A DNA stretch of 5,708 nucleotides from the NCBI GenBank assembly GCA_900549645.1, contig URPD01000075.1, positions 1 to 5,708 of the forward strand, read 5' to 3'. The notes below the pieces were generated by a model, which was not told the DNA's origin, did not search any database, and worked only from the letters and a program-made list of their open reading frames with translations. The DNA is from an uncultured Eubacteriales bacterium (lineage in GTDB: Bacteria; Bacillota; Clostridia; Oscillospirales; Oscillospiraceae). A program made the translations under genes and the position numbers. Each line of letters starts with the position of its first letter. Position 1 is the stretch's first letter. Below, piece after piece: positions 1 to 5,520 of this stretch.

Positions 1-2
1 AG

Positions 3-180
3 GTGCGAAGCAGTTTTGACGGAGCAGAAATGTGGCCAGACGATGAAAAGGCCGCGGAGAATACTGCCGTATTGTCAAGGGCTTTGAAGAAGTATGGACG
101 CATTTCTGCCCGCCAAAACCGTGTTTTCCCTTGTCAGCTGATACTACGGCAATTGGCATAATTATTGGCAATTACACCCC
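3..180. repeat. Gene-free leader with large imperfect inverted repeat
   Basis: No gene is supported here. The arms at 13-32 and 101-119 are complementary over about 19 bases with one substitution and one inserted base, enclosing about 68 bases with smaller self-complementary pieces (GGCC at 34-37 and 50-53; ATACT 61-65 with AGTAT 91-95). One plus-strand frame is open from the window edge (3) to a TAA at 159-161, about 52 codons, so the tail of an upstream gene cannot be excluded. Its codon third positions look less GC-rich than those of the real genes nearby, and the inverted repeat favours a dispersed repeat or a structured RNA. I have a sense of having seen this element repeatedly in gut Clostridia, but that is memory, not a search. 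Confidence 0.45.
131..173 (+). promoter_or_regulatory. Weak promoter candidate for the plus-strand operon
   Basis: TTGTCA (131-136) resembles a -35 box and CATAAT (157-162) a -10 box, but the 20-base spacer is longer than optimal, so this is tentative. The -10 candidate is flanked by direct repeats of GGCAATT (148-154 and 167-173), which are about two helical turns apart, and TTGGCA occurs twice (153-158, 165-170). Such spacing would suit a regulator site. It is the only AT-rich stretch directly before the first gene. Confidence 0.25.
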
Positions 181-185
181 GGAGG
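181..185 (+). promoter_or_regulatory. Ribosome binding site that decides the ATT start
   Basis: GGAGG lies nine bases before an in-frame ATT at 195-197. An in-frame TGA at 186-188 rules out any start further upstream, ACG at 189 is too close to the GGAGG, and the first in-frame ATG (243) has no Shine-Dalgarno sequence before it (the preceding bases are coding-like and contain no GGAGG). Confidence 0.7.
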
Positions 186-194
186 TGAACGTTT

Positions 195-1289
195 ATTAAC
201 AAGCAGAAATTTCTCGCAGAGCTGGGCAAGCTGCTGACCTTTATGTATGAGGAGGACAGGCAGACCGCGCTTGCAATGTATAATCAGCTCTTCGACGAGG
301 TTGACGACGAGCAGGGGCTGCTGCAGCTTCTCGTCTCGCCGACGCGTCAGGCCGTCGTGATCGCGCGGTCGTATAACGCGAAGGAACGCAAGCTTCAGGT
401 TCATGCGCAGTCGCGCGAGGAGTCCGAGACAGCGGACTACGGCACCGCGCCGGAGTTCATCGGCGTGATAGAGGGCATACTCGAGGAAGCGCTGAGCCGT
501 CAGGCTCCCAAGACCGCCGAGGTCTCGGCGGATCAGTTTTCGATGTTTGAGGACGATTTCTTCGCCCCCACGCCGGAAGAGCCGTCCGCGGAAGCGGAAG
601 TGCAGCCGGAAGCCCCGGCGGCTGAAGCGGCGGTCGAAGCGCCCGCAGAGGCATCCCCGGCGGAAGCAGCGGAAACCGAAGCGGAAGCGGCGGAAGCCGA
701 AGCCCCCGCCCCGGCAGCGCCCGTGGACGAGGTGGATGCGTTCATAGCGGATTTCTCCATCCCTGCTGACCAGCAGGAGTTCGCGCCCGAAGCAGTGGAG
801 CAGACCACCCCGGCAGAGGCGGCCGAGCCTGCGGCAGAGGCGGCGGAAGCCGCGGAGAGCGCGGAGGGTGATTCCGCGCCCATCGAGATCGAGGAAGAGG
901 ACGTCGAGGAATACGACGACGGGTATTATGACGAGGACTACGAGCCGGTGCGCAAGCCGCGCGTGTTCCTTCTGATACTGTACATACTGCTGGCGGTGCC
1001 GGTGGGTCTGCTGGGTATCCTGCTGCTCATCGTGCCGACGCTGCTGTTCTTGGTGCTGGCCGGGCTTATCATCGCGGGCGGCGTCATGGCGGTCACGTCC
1101 GCATTCGGCAGCGGCATTGCGGTGTTTGCGGATATCATGGTCATAATCGGCATGGCGTTTATCCTGCTTGCGCTGGGCTTGCTGGCGCTGTGGATAGCGG
1201 TATGGCTTGTCGGCGGCGCGATGGTGGGGCTTGTCAGAGGGCTGATCCATCTCGGCGGCAAGTGGTGCTACAAGGAGGTAGAAGCCTGA
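195..1289 (+). CDS. Membrane protein with HAAS/DUF1700-like N-terminal domain and Ala/Glu/Pro-rich linker
   Basis: Read from ATT at 195 this is 364 residues (348 from the ATG at 243). Residues 1-106 are a soluble, mostly helical domain opening NKQKFLAELGKLLTFM and containing SPTRQAVVIARSY; this pattern resembles the HAAS (formerly DUF1700) membrane-protein family common in Firmicutes, where such domains often accompany PadR regulators and DUF4097 proteins. About 126-225 is low-complexity Ala/Glu/Pro, interrupted by two short aromatic-acidic motifs, FSMFEDDFF (115-123) and VDAFIADFSIP (180-190). A strongly acidic Asp/Glu/Tyr patch (231-250) precedes a basic VRKPR (252-256), then three to four hydrophobic helices (about 257-345). 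No catalytic motif is visible. The N-terminus and acidic linker are probably cytoplasmic because the basic residues sit directly before the first helix. No PadR gene is present in the window. It is first in an operon with the 66-residue gene. The family assignment is from pattern memory and moderate; the function is unknown. Confidence 0.8.
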   Translation: MNKQKFLAELGKLLTFMYEEDRQTALAMYNQLFDEVDDEQGLLQLLVSPTRQAVVIARSYNAKERKLQVHAQSREESETADYGTAPEFIGVIEGILEEALSRQAPKTAEVSADQFSMFEDDFFAPTPEEPSAEAEVQPEAPAAEAAVEAPAEASPAEAAETEAEAAEAEAPAPAAPVDEVDAFIADFSIPADQQEFAPEAVEQTTPAEAAEPAAEAAEAAESAEGDSAPIEIEEEDVEEYDDGYYDEDYEPVRKPRVFLLILYILLAVPVGLLGILLLIVPTLLFLVLAGLIIAGGVMAVTSAFGSGIAVFADIMVIIGMAFILLALGLLALWIAVWLVGGAMVGLVRGLIHLGGKWCYKEVEA

Positions 1290-1489
1290 TGAAGAACGCG
1301 TGGAGAATAATCATCATGGTGGTTCTGGTTGCGATATTGCTCGGCGGCGTCAGCATAGCAGTCGGCATGATGACCGGCGCGGACTTTTCGCGCATATATT
1401 CCGTCCTTGACGAGCGCTATAATATCACGCTTTATTATGACTACCTGCCTGAGCTGATCTCTCAGGTCGAGGCCATTTATTTGGGATAA
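1289..1489 (+). CDS. Small single-pass membrane protein, 66 aa
   Basis: It starts at ATG 1289-1291, sharing one base with the upstream TGA stop (TGATG), with AAGGAGG at 1272-1278 ten bases before it; translational coupling to the preceding gene is likely. A short basic N-terminus (Lys2, Arg6) leads into one hydrophobic helix at about residues 7-28, so the 38-residue C-terminal part (GADFSRIYSVLDERYNITLYY and on) is expected outside the membrane. The N-terminal helix followed by a Gly-Ala-Asp turn resembles the start of DUF4097-type proteins that follow HAAS/DUF1700 genes, but the beta-rich DUF4097 domain is missing, so it is either a truncated relative or a separate small partner. It ends right before a terminator, so it is the last gene of the operon. 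Function unknown. Confidence 0.8.
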   Translation: MKNAWRIIIMVVLVAILLGGVSIAVGMMTGADFSRIYSVLDERYNITLYYDYLPELISQVEAIYLG

Positions 1490-1495
1490 TTGAAG

Positions 1496-1528
1496 ACGGT
1501 CTGCCGCGTCCCCGGCAGACCGTTTGTT
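1496..1528 (+). terminator. Rho-independent terminator of the plus-strand operon
   Basis: A perfect 11-bp stem (ACGGTCTGCCG 1496-1506 with CGGCAGACCGT 1513-1523) with a 6-base loop is followed by TTGTT. It begins seven bases after the stop codon of the 66-residue gene. The T-tract is short but the stem is GC-rich. Confidence 0.85.
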
Positions 1529-1587
1529 AAATCTTTGCCGGGCGGACGACAGCCGTAAAATCACCGCGGCGCATAAGAGCGACTTCG

Positions 1588-1617
1588 TAGGGGACGGCCT
1601 CCGTGCCGTCCCGTTTG
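1588..1617. repeat. GGGACGGC hairpin, left edge of repeat island
   Basis: GGGACGGC (1591-1598) pairs perfectly with GCCGTCCC (1605-1612) around a 6-base loop, followed by GTTTG. The hairpin at 2268-2289 carries the same GGGACGGC arm and reads as an inverted relative (GTAGGGG against ATAGGGG at the outer edge). It may act as a back-up terminator but lies about 100 bases past the main one. Confidence 0.6.
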
Positions 1618-1640
1618 TTATGCTTGCGTCGGTGCAGAAT

Positions 1641-1738
1641 CGTTGCCGCGAAGCGCTGCCCCTCTTAGGGGAAGTGGCACGAAGTGCCGAAGGGGTCTCC
1701 AGTGTACAGAGACTGCCAATAGGTAAAAGAAAAGGCAG
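1641..1738 (+). repeat. Intergenic repeat family, copy 1
   Basis: The head contains a 21-base stretch (1643-1663) repeated exactly at 2078-2098, then small hairpins (CCCCTcttAGGGG; GGCACgaaGTGCC). The tail 1692-1738 starts GGGGTC and ends in GGCAG; it aligns without gaps to the tails of copies 2 and 3. No open reading frame with a ribosome binding site lies in it. The type resembles the short palindromic dispersed repeats of gut Clostridia. Confidence 0.65.
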
Positions 1739-1753
1739 CGTATAGAAAAGTAC

Positions 1754-1808
1754 TGTCATTGCCCCTAAAGGGACTAGGCGGCAAATCAATGAATCGTGGT
1801 ATGCCGCC
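1754..1808 (+). repeat. Degenerate REP-like unit
   Basis: It starts TGTCATTGC, continues through a short CCCTaaAGGG hairpin and reaches GGCGGCAAATC, matching in outline the widespread bacterial TGTCATTGC...GTGGCAATC palindromic repeat. GGCGGCA (1777-1783) also pairs perfectly with TGCCGCC (1802-1808). The match to the general family is by eye and imperfect. Confidence 0.35.
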
Positions 1809-1931
1809 GTCGCGTTGAGCGAAGCGACGTGGAAATCCGTTTTCCTTCATACTGCAAGGAAACAAACTTCTATCTATAAAAGAAACGGATTCCCACGACC
1901 AGTGACCGATGTCACTGGTCGTGGGAATGAC
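1808..1931. repeat. Head-to-head REP pair (BIME-like) with long hairpin
   Basis: The left unit has CGTCGC (1808-1813) pairing with GCGACG (1824-1829), then GTGGAAATCCGTTT. The right unit, on the other strand, ends GTGGGAATCCGTTT and holds an 18-bp perfect stem (1889-1906 with 1911-1928) around a CGAT loop. The two unit ends (1828-1842 and 1883-1897) are themselves inverted repeats with one mismatch, so the right arm can pair in two alternative ways. There is no coding evidence. Such units are typical of convergent intergenic spaces. Confidence 0.7.
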
Positions 1932-1947
1932 AGAGGTTGTCTGTACT

Positions 1948-2045
1948 CTGCCTTGTCTTTTCCCAACTGACACTCTATCGGCAACGGCGACCCCTCAGTC
2001 ACGGCTAACGACGCGCCAGCTCCCCTAAAAGGGGCGCCAAGAGGG
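1948..2045 (-). repeat. Intergenic repeat family, copy 2 (inverted)
   Basis: Read on the minus strand it has a CCCCTTTTAGGGG hairpin, then a divergent middle, then GGGGTC and a 47-base tail (1994 down to 1948) that aligns without gaps to the tail of copy 1, ending GGAAAAGACAAGGCAG. It lies in opposite orientation to copies 1 and 3. Confidence 0.6.
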
Positions 2046-2075
2046 TGAGGTACAACGAATGCGCCAGTGTGGAAC

Positions 2076-2254
2076 CCTTGCCGCGAAGCGCTGCCCCTTC
2101 TAGGGTAGTGCAACGGCGGCGCGGGAGTGAATAACATGCCGGGGGCATGTCAGAGCCGCGCCGTGACCGAGCCGCAGCGAGACTTTCCCCAGTGTGCGCA
2201 CTGGGGAAAGGGGTCGCCAGTTGATAGAAAGTGCCATTAGGCAAAAGACAGCAC
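2076..2254 (+). repeat. Intergenic repeat family, copy 3, with inserted hairpins
   Basis: The head repeats the 21-base stretch of copy 1 exactly (2078-2098) and the tail from 2210 repeats GGGGTC and the shared 45-base end. Between them is extra material: CGGCGCGG (2117-2124) pairs with CCGCGCCG (2156-2163), enclosing ACATGCC/GGCATGT (2134-2140 with 2144-2150), followed by a 12-bp perfect hairpin (2183-2194 with 2199-2210). The copy therefore looks like the same element enlarged by a nested palindromic insertion. No gene is seen in it. Confidence 0.6.
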
Positions 2255-2257
2255 AAA

Positions 2258-2289
2258 TTAAAGAAACAGGGACGGCATTGGCCGCCCCT
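2258..2289 (-). terminator. Rho-independent terminator of the GntR-ABC operon
   Basis: Read on the minus strand: AGGGGCGGC, loop CAAT, GCCGTCCCT with one G-U pair (9 bp; 2289-2281 with 2276-2268), then GTTTCTTTAATTT. It lies about 30 bases beyond the permease stop codon, so it closes that operon. Its stem is related to the hairpin at 1591-1612, so a repeat may have been recruited as terminator. Confidence 0.75.
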
Positions 2290-2319
2290 ATTTCACATTA
2301 TTCAGCATCCCGCTCCCGG

Positions 2320-4185
2320 TCAATAGTAATACCCGAAGTCGGTTTCCGCGTAGGTCGTCCAGATGACGTTGGGGAAATGCTCCCGTATCCACGCGTTTGT
2401 GAGCGGACTATCCGCCGACAGGTCGAAGCTTATCCACTGCACCGGCCAATAGCCGGCGTCGTCCGTCAGCTGCTCCTCAGGTATCAGCAGGCCGATATTC
2501 ACACTGACGAGGTACTGCCGGTCAAGCTCCGGAATGAGCCACACCTTCCCCAGTCTGCCCTCATCTATCTCCGGCTGGATGCAGCTGTCGTACAGCTCGC
2601 AGGCCTGCTCCGGCGTGAGGTCTACCGGGGAGCCGTAGCTGGCGATCTCCGGATTATAGAAGCCTATGTACGCCTGATACACCGTCTCCGGCGTCACGGC
2701 CTGCGGCGTCGCGGTGCGCGCCTTGATTGCCTCGGAGCTGTTGATGAGCTCCTGCACCAGCCATATCTCGGAGTTTCTGTCCTCCGTCTCCGCCGCGGTC
2801 TTCAGCAGATAATACGACCGCTGCGTCTTGCTGCCGCCCTTCAGCTCATAGTTCAGCGTGAGCCACACGCCGTCATAGCGCTCGTAATTGCGCTTTTCAT
2901 AGCTGCTCTTTTCGTTTATTATGCGCCAGTGCAGCTCGCGCACGCCGGCAATGTTCTGCTGCTCGGTGAAGGTGTCCGGCGTCATGTAGTCCACGCTGAG
3001 TGTGACGCTGCTGATGTCCTCCTGCGCGGGGACGTAGCGCTCGTAGCCGTAGAGGTCGAACTCCCATGTGAATATGAACGCCACGATGATGCCGATGCAC
3101 ACCGCAAGCCCGCGCCAGCCGGTCGAAAAGACGTGCAGCGTCTTCTCCATTATCATCTTCGCCATGAAGTAGCCGACCGCCGCGCCCGCGGACATCAGAA
3201 GCATCAGCACAAAGGCCTCCGGCAGCCCGACGAAGCGCCGGTTCAGCCCGAAGTTTGCATACACGAGGTAGGCCGCGACGATCGCGCCGCCAAAGCACAT
3301 GCAGTATTTGAATATCGGGCGCAGCACCGGAATGGCCACGGCGTCCGACGCGCACTCCATGCGCCGCCGCCTGTACATGAACAGTCCCGCCGCCATCAGC
3401 AGCAAGCCCGCCGCGCAGTACGCGCCGAGCTGTGTCAGGCCGCTCACCGTCCATCCGGCGGTCTGCGGCGTACTCACCGAGCCGCTCCCGGCGACGGTTA
3501 TCTCGGCGGTTCCGGCGTCCGTCCAGTAAACGTGGAAGAAATTCGTGACGTAGATAAACGGCGACAGGGCAATCAGCCCGCAGTTGCTGCCCGCCATGCC
3601 GTAGACGAAGTTGCTGAGGAGGTAGCGCAGGCCAAGCTCCACCGCGTACACCGAGACGTTCAGCAGCAGATACACCAGCGGCAGCACGAGGATGTTCCCC
3701 GTCAGCTGCCCGCAGAACACCGCGAAGCCGTAGAACGCGACGGTCTCCATCGCAATGATGCCCAGCGCCTCGGCGAGCACATAGGTCTCAACATACGCCC
3801 AACCTGACACGACCACCGCGCCCAGCAGCACCGCTATGACGTCGGCCAGCAGCATCGGCACAAGCCCGCACAGCAGCGCCGTCATGTACATCGTCTCGCG
3901 GCGCAAGGGCAGCGAGCAGATCATCCCGACGCTGCGGCTCGAATACATGTAGCTGAACATCGCCATGGCCATCGCCGCGCCCGCCGGTATGGCGACGCGG
4001 ACGCTCTGCATCGCGCACTCCAGCACGCGGGCGTTCGCCTGCGCGTAGCTGTATATGTTCACCGACGTAAGCTCCAGCGGGAAAGCAACGACCATCGCCG
4101 CGAAGTACACCGCCCAAAGCGGCCAGAAGCGTCTGGCGAGATTGCGGGCGATGCCCGCGTCAAAGCACGATATCTTTGATTTCAT
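2320..4185 (-). CDS. ABC-2 type permease with large extracytoplasmic C-terminal domain
   Basis: The chosen start is ATG at 4185-4183 (MKSKISCF), with GGAGG at 4198-4194 eight bases before it; an in-frame TTG at 4224 has no comparable site. This gives 621 residues. Hydrophobic helices are at about 21-39, 63-82, 104-128, 133-157, 163-186, 251-271, 296-312, 322-342 and 358-374. SLPLRRETMY (91-100) matches the cytoplasmic coupling-type motif of Firmicutes ABC-2 permeases. Residues about 375-621 are hydrophilic and rich in Tyr, Trp and Glu, expected outside the membrane; many such Clostridia permeases carry a domain of this kind (possibly DUF6449, from memory). It overlaps the ATPase gene by 26 bases and is its likely partner, forming a homodimeric exporter-like complex in the cytoplasmic membrane. 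The substrate is unknown; related Ytr systems respond to cell-wall-active antibiotics. Confidence 0.9.
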   Translation of the reverse strand: MKSKISCFDAGIARNLARRFWPLWAVYFAAMVVAFPLELTSVNIYSYAQANARVLECAMQSVRVAIPAGAAMAMAMFSYMYSSRSVGMICSLPLRRETMYMTALLCGLVPMLLADVIAVLLGAVVVSGWAYVETYVLAEALGIIAMETVAFYGFAVFCGQLTGNILVLPLVYLLLNVSVYAVELGLRYLLSNFVYGMAGSNCGLIALSPFIYVTNFFHVYWTDAGTAEITVAGSGSVSTPQTAGWTVSGLTQLGAYCAAGLLLMAAGLFMYRRRRMECASDAVAIPVLRPIFKYCMCFGGAIVAAYLVYANFGLNRRFVGLPEAFVLMLLMSAGAAVGYFMAKMIMEKTLHVFSTGWRGLAVCIGIIVAFIFTWEFDLYGYERYVPAQEDISSVTLSVDYMTPDTFTEQQNIAGVRELHWRIINEKSSYEKRNYERYDGVWLTLNYELKGGSKTQRSYYLLKTAAETEDRNSEIWLVQELINSSEAIKARTATPQAVTPETVYQAYIGFYNPEIASYGSPVDLTPEQACELYDSCIQPEIDEGRLGKVWLIPELDRQYLVSVNIGLLIPEEQLTDDAGYWPVQWISFDLSADSPLTNAWIREHFPNVIWTTYAETDFGYYY

Positions 4186-5053
4186 CGTCAGCCCCTCCCA
4201 GCTCGTATATAAATATCTCTTCAAGCGTCAGCGGCACGGTGTCCACAAACAGGGGATTCGCCGCGGCAAGCCGCTCGCGTATCTCGTCCGCATTGCCGCG
4301 CAGAACCAACTGCTGAAGCCGCCCCATCGAGGAGCTGTGCAGTATGTCCAGCCCGTCGGGCAGCGCGCCGCCGTCGGCGAAGGCAAGCTGAACCTTCACA
4401 AGCTCGTCCTGAAGCTCGTCCAGCCCCTTTTCGAGCAGCATCCTGCCGCCCTTCATAATCCCGACGTGGTCGCACACGTCCTCCAGCTCGCGCAGGTTGT
4501 GCGAGGAGATGAGCACGGTCGTGCCGTTTTCGCTGACGTCGTGCATCAGCTCGCGCCAGACCTGACGCCGCATCACGGGGTCAAGCCCGTCCACCGGCTC
4601 GTCGAGGATGAGTATTTCCGGCCGTGCGGACAGCGCCAGCCAGAATGCGGCCTGCTTCTGCATACCCTTGGACAGGCGGCGGATGGGACACTTCGGGTCG
4701 AGGCGGAACAGCTCGCCGAGCGCGTCGAAGCGCTGGCGGTCGAAGTGTGGGTACATGTCGCGGTAGAAGCGCATCATGTCCATGGCGCTGGCCTGACCGT
4801 AGTATAACACCTCGTCGGGGATGTAGGCGATGCGGCCTTTGACGGCGGGGTTTTCGTATACCGGCTCGCCGCCGATCAGCACCGTGCCGGCGTCCTGACG
4901 GTAGATGCCCGCGAGATGGCGGATGAGCGTGGATTTGCCCGCGCCATTCGGGCCGACAAGGCCGTATACCGCGCCGTCCGGCACTGATGCGTCCAGCCCG
5001 TCGAGCGCGCGGAAGCTGCCGTAGCTCTTTACAAGACCTCTGACCTCTATCAT
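4160..5053 (-). CDS. ABC transporter ATP-binding protein, YtrB-like
   Basis: 297 residues. Walker A is GPNGAGKST (34-42), the signature is LSKGM (127-131, in place of LSGGQ), Walker B is ILILDEP (147-153), the D-loop is GLDP (156-159) and the switch His is 185 in SSHNLRELED. The usual Q-loop glutamine is replaced: the region reads IAYIPDEVLYYG (75-86), as often in the YtrB/CcmA-like group. The C-terminal part (about 215-297) ends with LTLEEIFIYELGG, typical of ATPases serving ABC-2 permeases. ATG at 5053 overlaps the regulator stop as ATGA, with GGAGG (5065-5061) seven bases before it. It should power the adjacent permease. All catalytic residues are present, so it is expected to be active. 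The exact substrate cannot be read from the ATPase. Confidence 0.95.
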   Translation of the reverse strand: MIEVRGLVKSYGSFRALDGLDASVPDGAVYGLVGPNGAGKSTLIRHLAGIYRQDAGTVLIGGEPVYENPAVKGRIAYIPDEVLYYGQASAMDMMRFYRDMYPHFDRQRFDALGELFRLDPKCPIRRLSKGMQKQAAFWLALSARPEILILDEPVDGLDPVMRRQVWRELMHDVSENGTTVLISSHNLRELEDVCDHVGIMKGGRMLLEKGLDELQDELVKVQLAFADGGALPDGLDILHSSSMGRLQQLVLRGNADEIRERLAAANPLFVDTVPLTLEEIFIYELGGADDEIKDIVL

Positions 5054-5406
5054 TTTTCCGCCTCCAGTCTCTGTATCAGCTTGTCGCTCCCGACGCCGAC
5101 GAGCGCAAGCTCGTCGACCAGCGCGTCGAAGCGCGAAAGCAGCTCCGTGCGGCGCGCCTCCAGCGCGGCGTCCTGCTGGCAGACGAAGCTGCCGCGGCCG
5201 GGGACGGAGCAGATGTAGCCCTCGGTCTCCAGCTCGCGGTAGGCGCGCTGGATGGTGTTGGGGTTGATGGTCAGGCTCGCGGCAAGCTCGCGCACGGACG
5301 GCATTTTTTCGTCCGGCGGCAGCGCGCCGCTGATGATGAGCTGGCGGAAATTGTCCTTCACCTGCTCGTATATCGGGCGCGGGTCACGGTAATTGATGTT
5401 TATCAA
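5050..5406 (-). CDS. GntR-family transcriptional regulator, YtrA subfamily
   Basis: 118 residues from a TTG start at 5406-5404, with GGAGG at 5418-5414 seven bases before it; no better ATG is available. Residues 8-76 form the winged helix: PIYEQVKDNFRQLIISGALP, the recognition region PSVRELAASLTINPNTIQRAYRELETEG split over 36-63, and the wing SVPGRGSFV (67-75). Only about 40 residues follow, the short helical dimerisation tail that defines the YtrA subfamily; there is no room for a classical GntR effector domain. It is the first gene of the operon with the ABC genes, so autorepression with release under envelope stress is the likely scheme, by analogy to Bacillus YtrA. The inducer is unknown. 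Confidence 0.95.
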   Translation of the reverse strand: MININYRDPRPIYEQVKDNFRQLIISGALPPDEKMPSVRELAASLTINPNTIQRAYRELETEGYICSVPGRGSFVCQQDAALEARRTELLSRFDALVDELALVGVGSDKLIQRLEAEK

Positions 5407-5424
5407 GGGTACACCTCCCGTGTC

Positions 5425-5461
5425 AACTGTATTGCGTATTCTAACACAGTTAGTATAGAAT
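5425..5461. promoter_or_regulatory. Operator candidate for the GntR regulator
   Basis: Nested inverted repeats cover the -10 box and the start site: CTAAC-ACA-GTTAG (5441-5453), ATTCTA (5438-5443) with TAGAAT (5456-5461), and AACTGT (5425-5430) with ACAGTT (5446-5451), 15 bases apart. GntR proteins bind as dimers to such palindromes, and a site overlapping the -10 box would repress. Which of the repeats is the true site cannot be decided from one sequence. Confidence 0.6.
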
Positions 5462-5480
5462 CGCGCGGCAGATTTGTCAA
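5452..5480 (-). promoter_or_regulatory. Sigma-A type promoter of the GntR-ABC operon
   Basis: Read on the minus strand, TTGACA (5480-5475) is a perfect -35 box and TATACT (5457-5452) a near-perfect -10 box, separated by exactly 17 bases. Transcription should start near 5445, giving a leader of about 40 bases before the TTG start codon. Confidence 0.9.
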
Positions 5481-5520
5481 CGGATACGATTCTTAAATTT
5501 CGTTAAGGGCCGGGGATGTG

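Noticed and set aside
162..1250. 362-codon open frame on the minus strand opposite the first gene
   Set aside because: It is antisense to a well-supported gene, is rich in Arg, His and Gln without domain pattern, and follows from the GC-rich, Ala/Glu-biased codons on the other strand.
1641..2254. CRISPR array or riboswitch in the intergenic island
   Set aside because: The repeats differ in orientation and spacing, are palindromic and lack uniform spacers; they lie between convergent genes, downstream of both operons, where a riboswitch is not expected.
1268..2256. Several minus-strand open frames of 83-173 codons across the intergenic island
   Set aside because: They translate palindromic repeats and a terminator, show no coherent protein pattern and lack convincing ribosome binding sites.
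2194..3807. 537-codon plus-strand open frame opposite the permease
   Set aside because: It begins inside a repeat hairpin, has no ribosome binding site, and is Arg/His-rich shadow translation of a real membrane-protein gene.
4186..4224. Longer permease start at TTG 4224
   Set aside because: The ATG at 4185 has a strong GGAGG at the right distance; the extra 13 residues would lie deep inside the ATPase gene and have no such site.
4055..4807. 250-codon plus-strand open frame opposite the ATPase
   Set aside because: The opposite strand encodes an ATPase with all the ABC motifs; this frame is a shadow.
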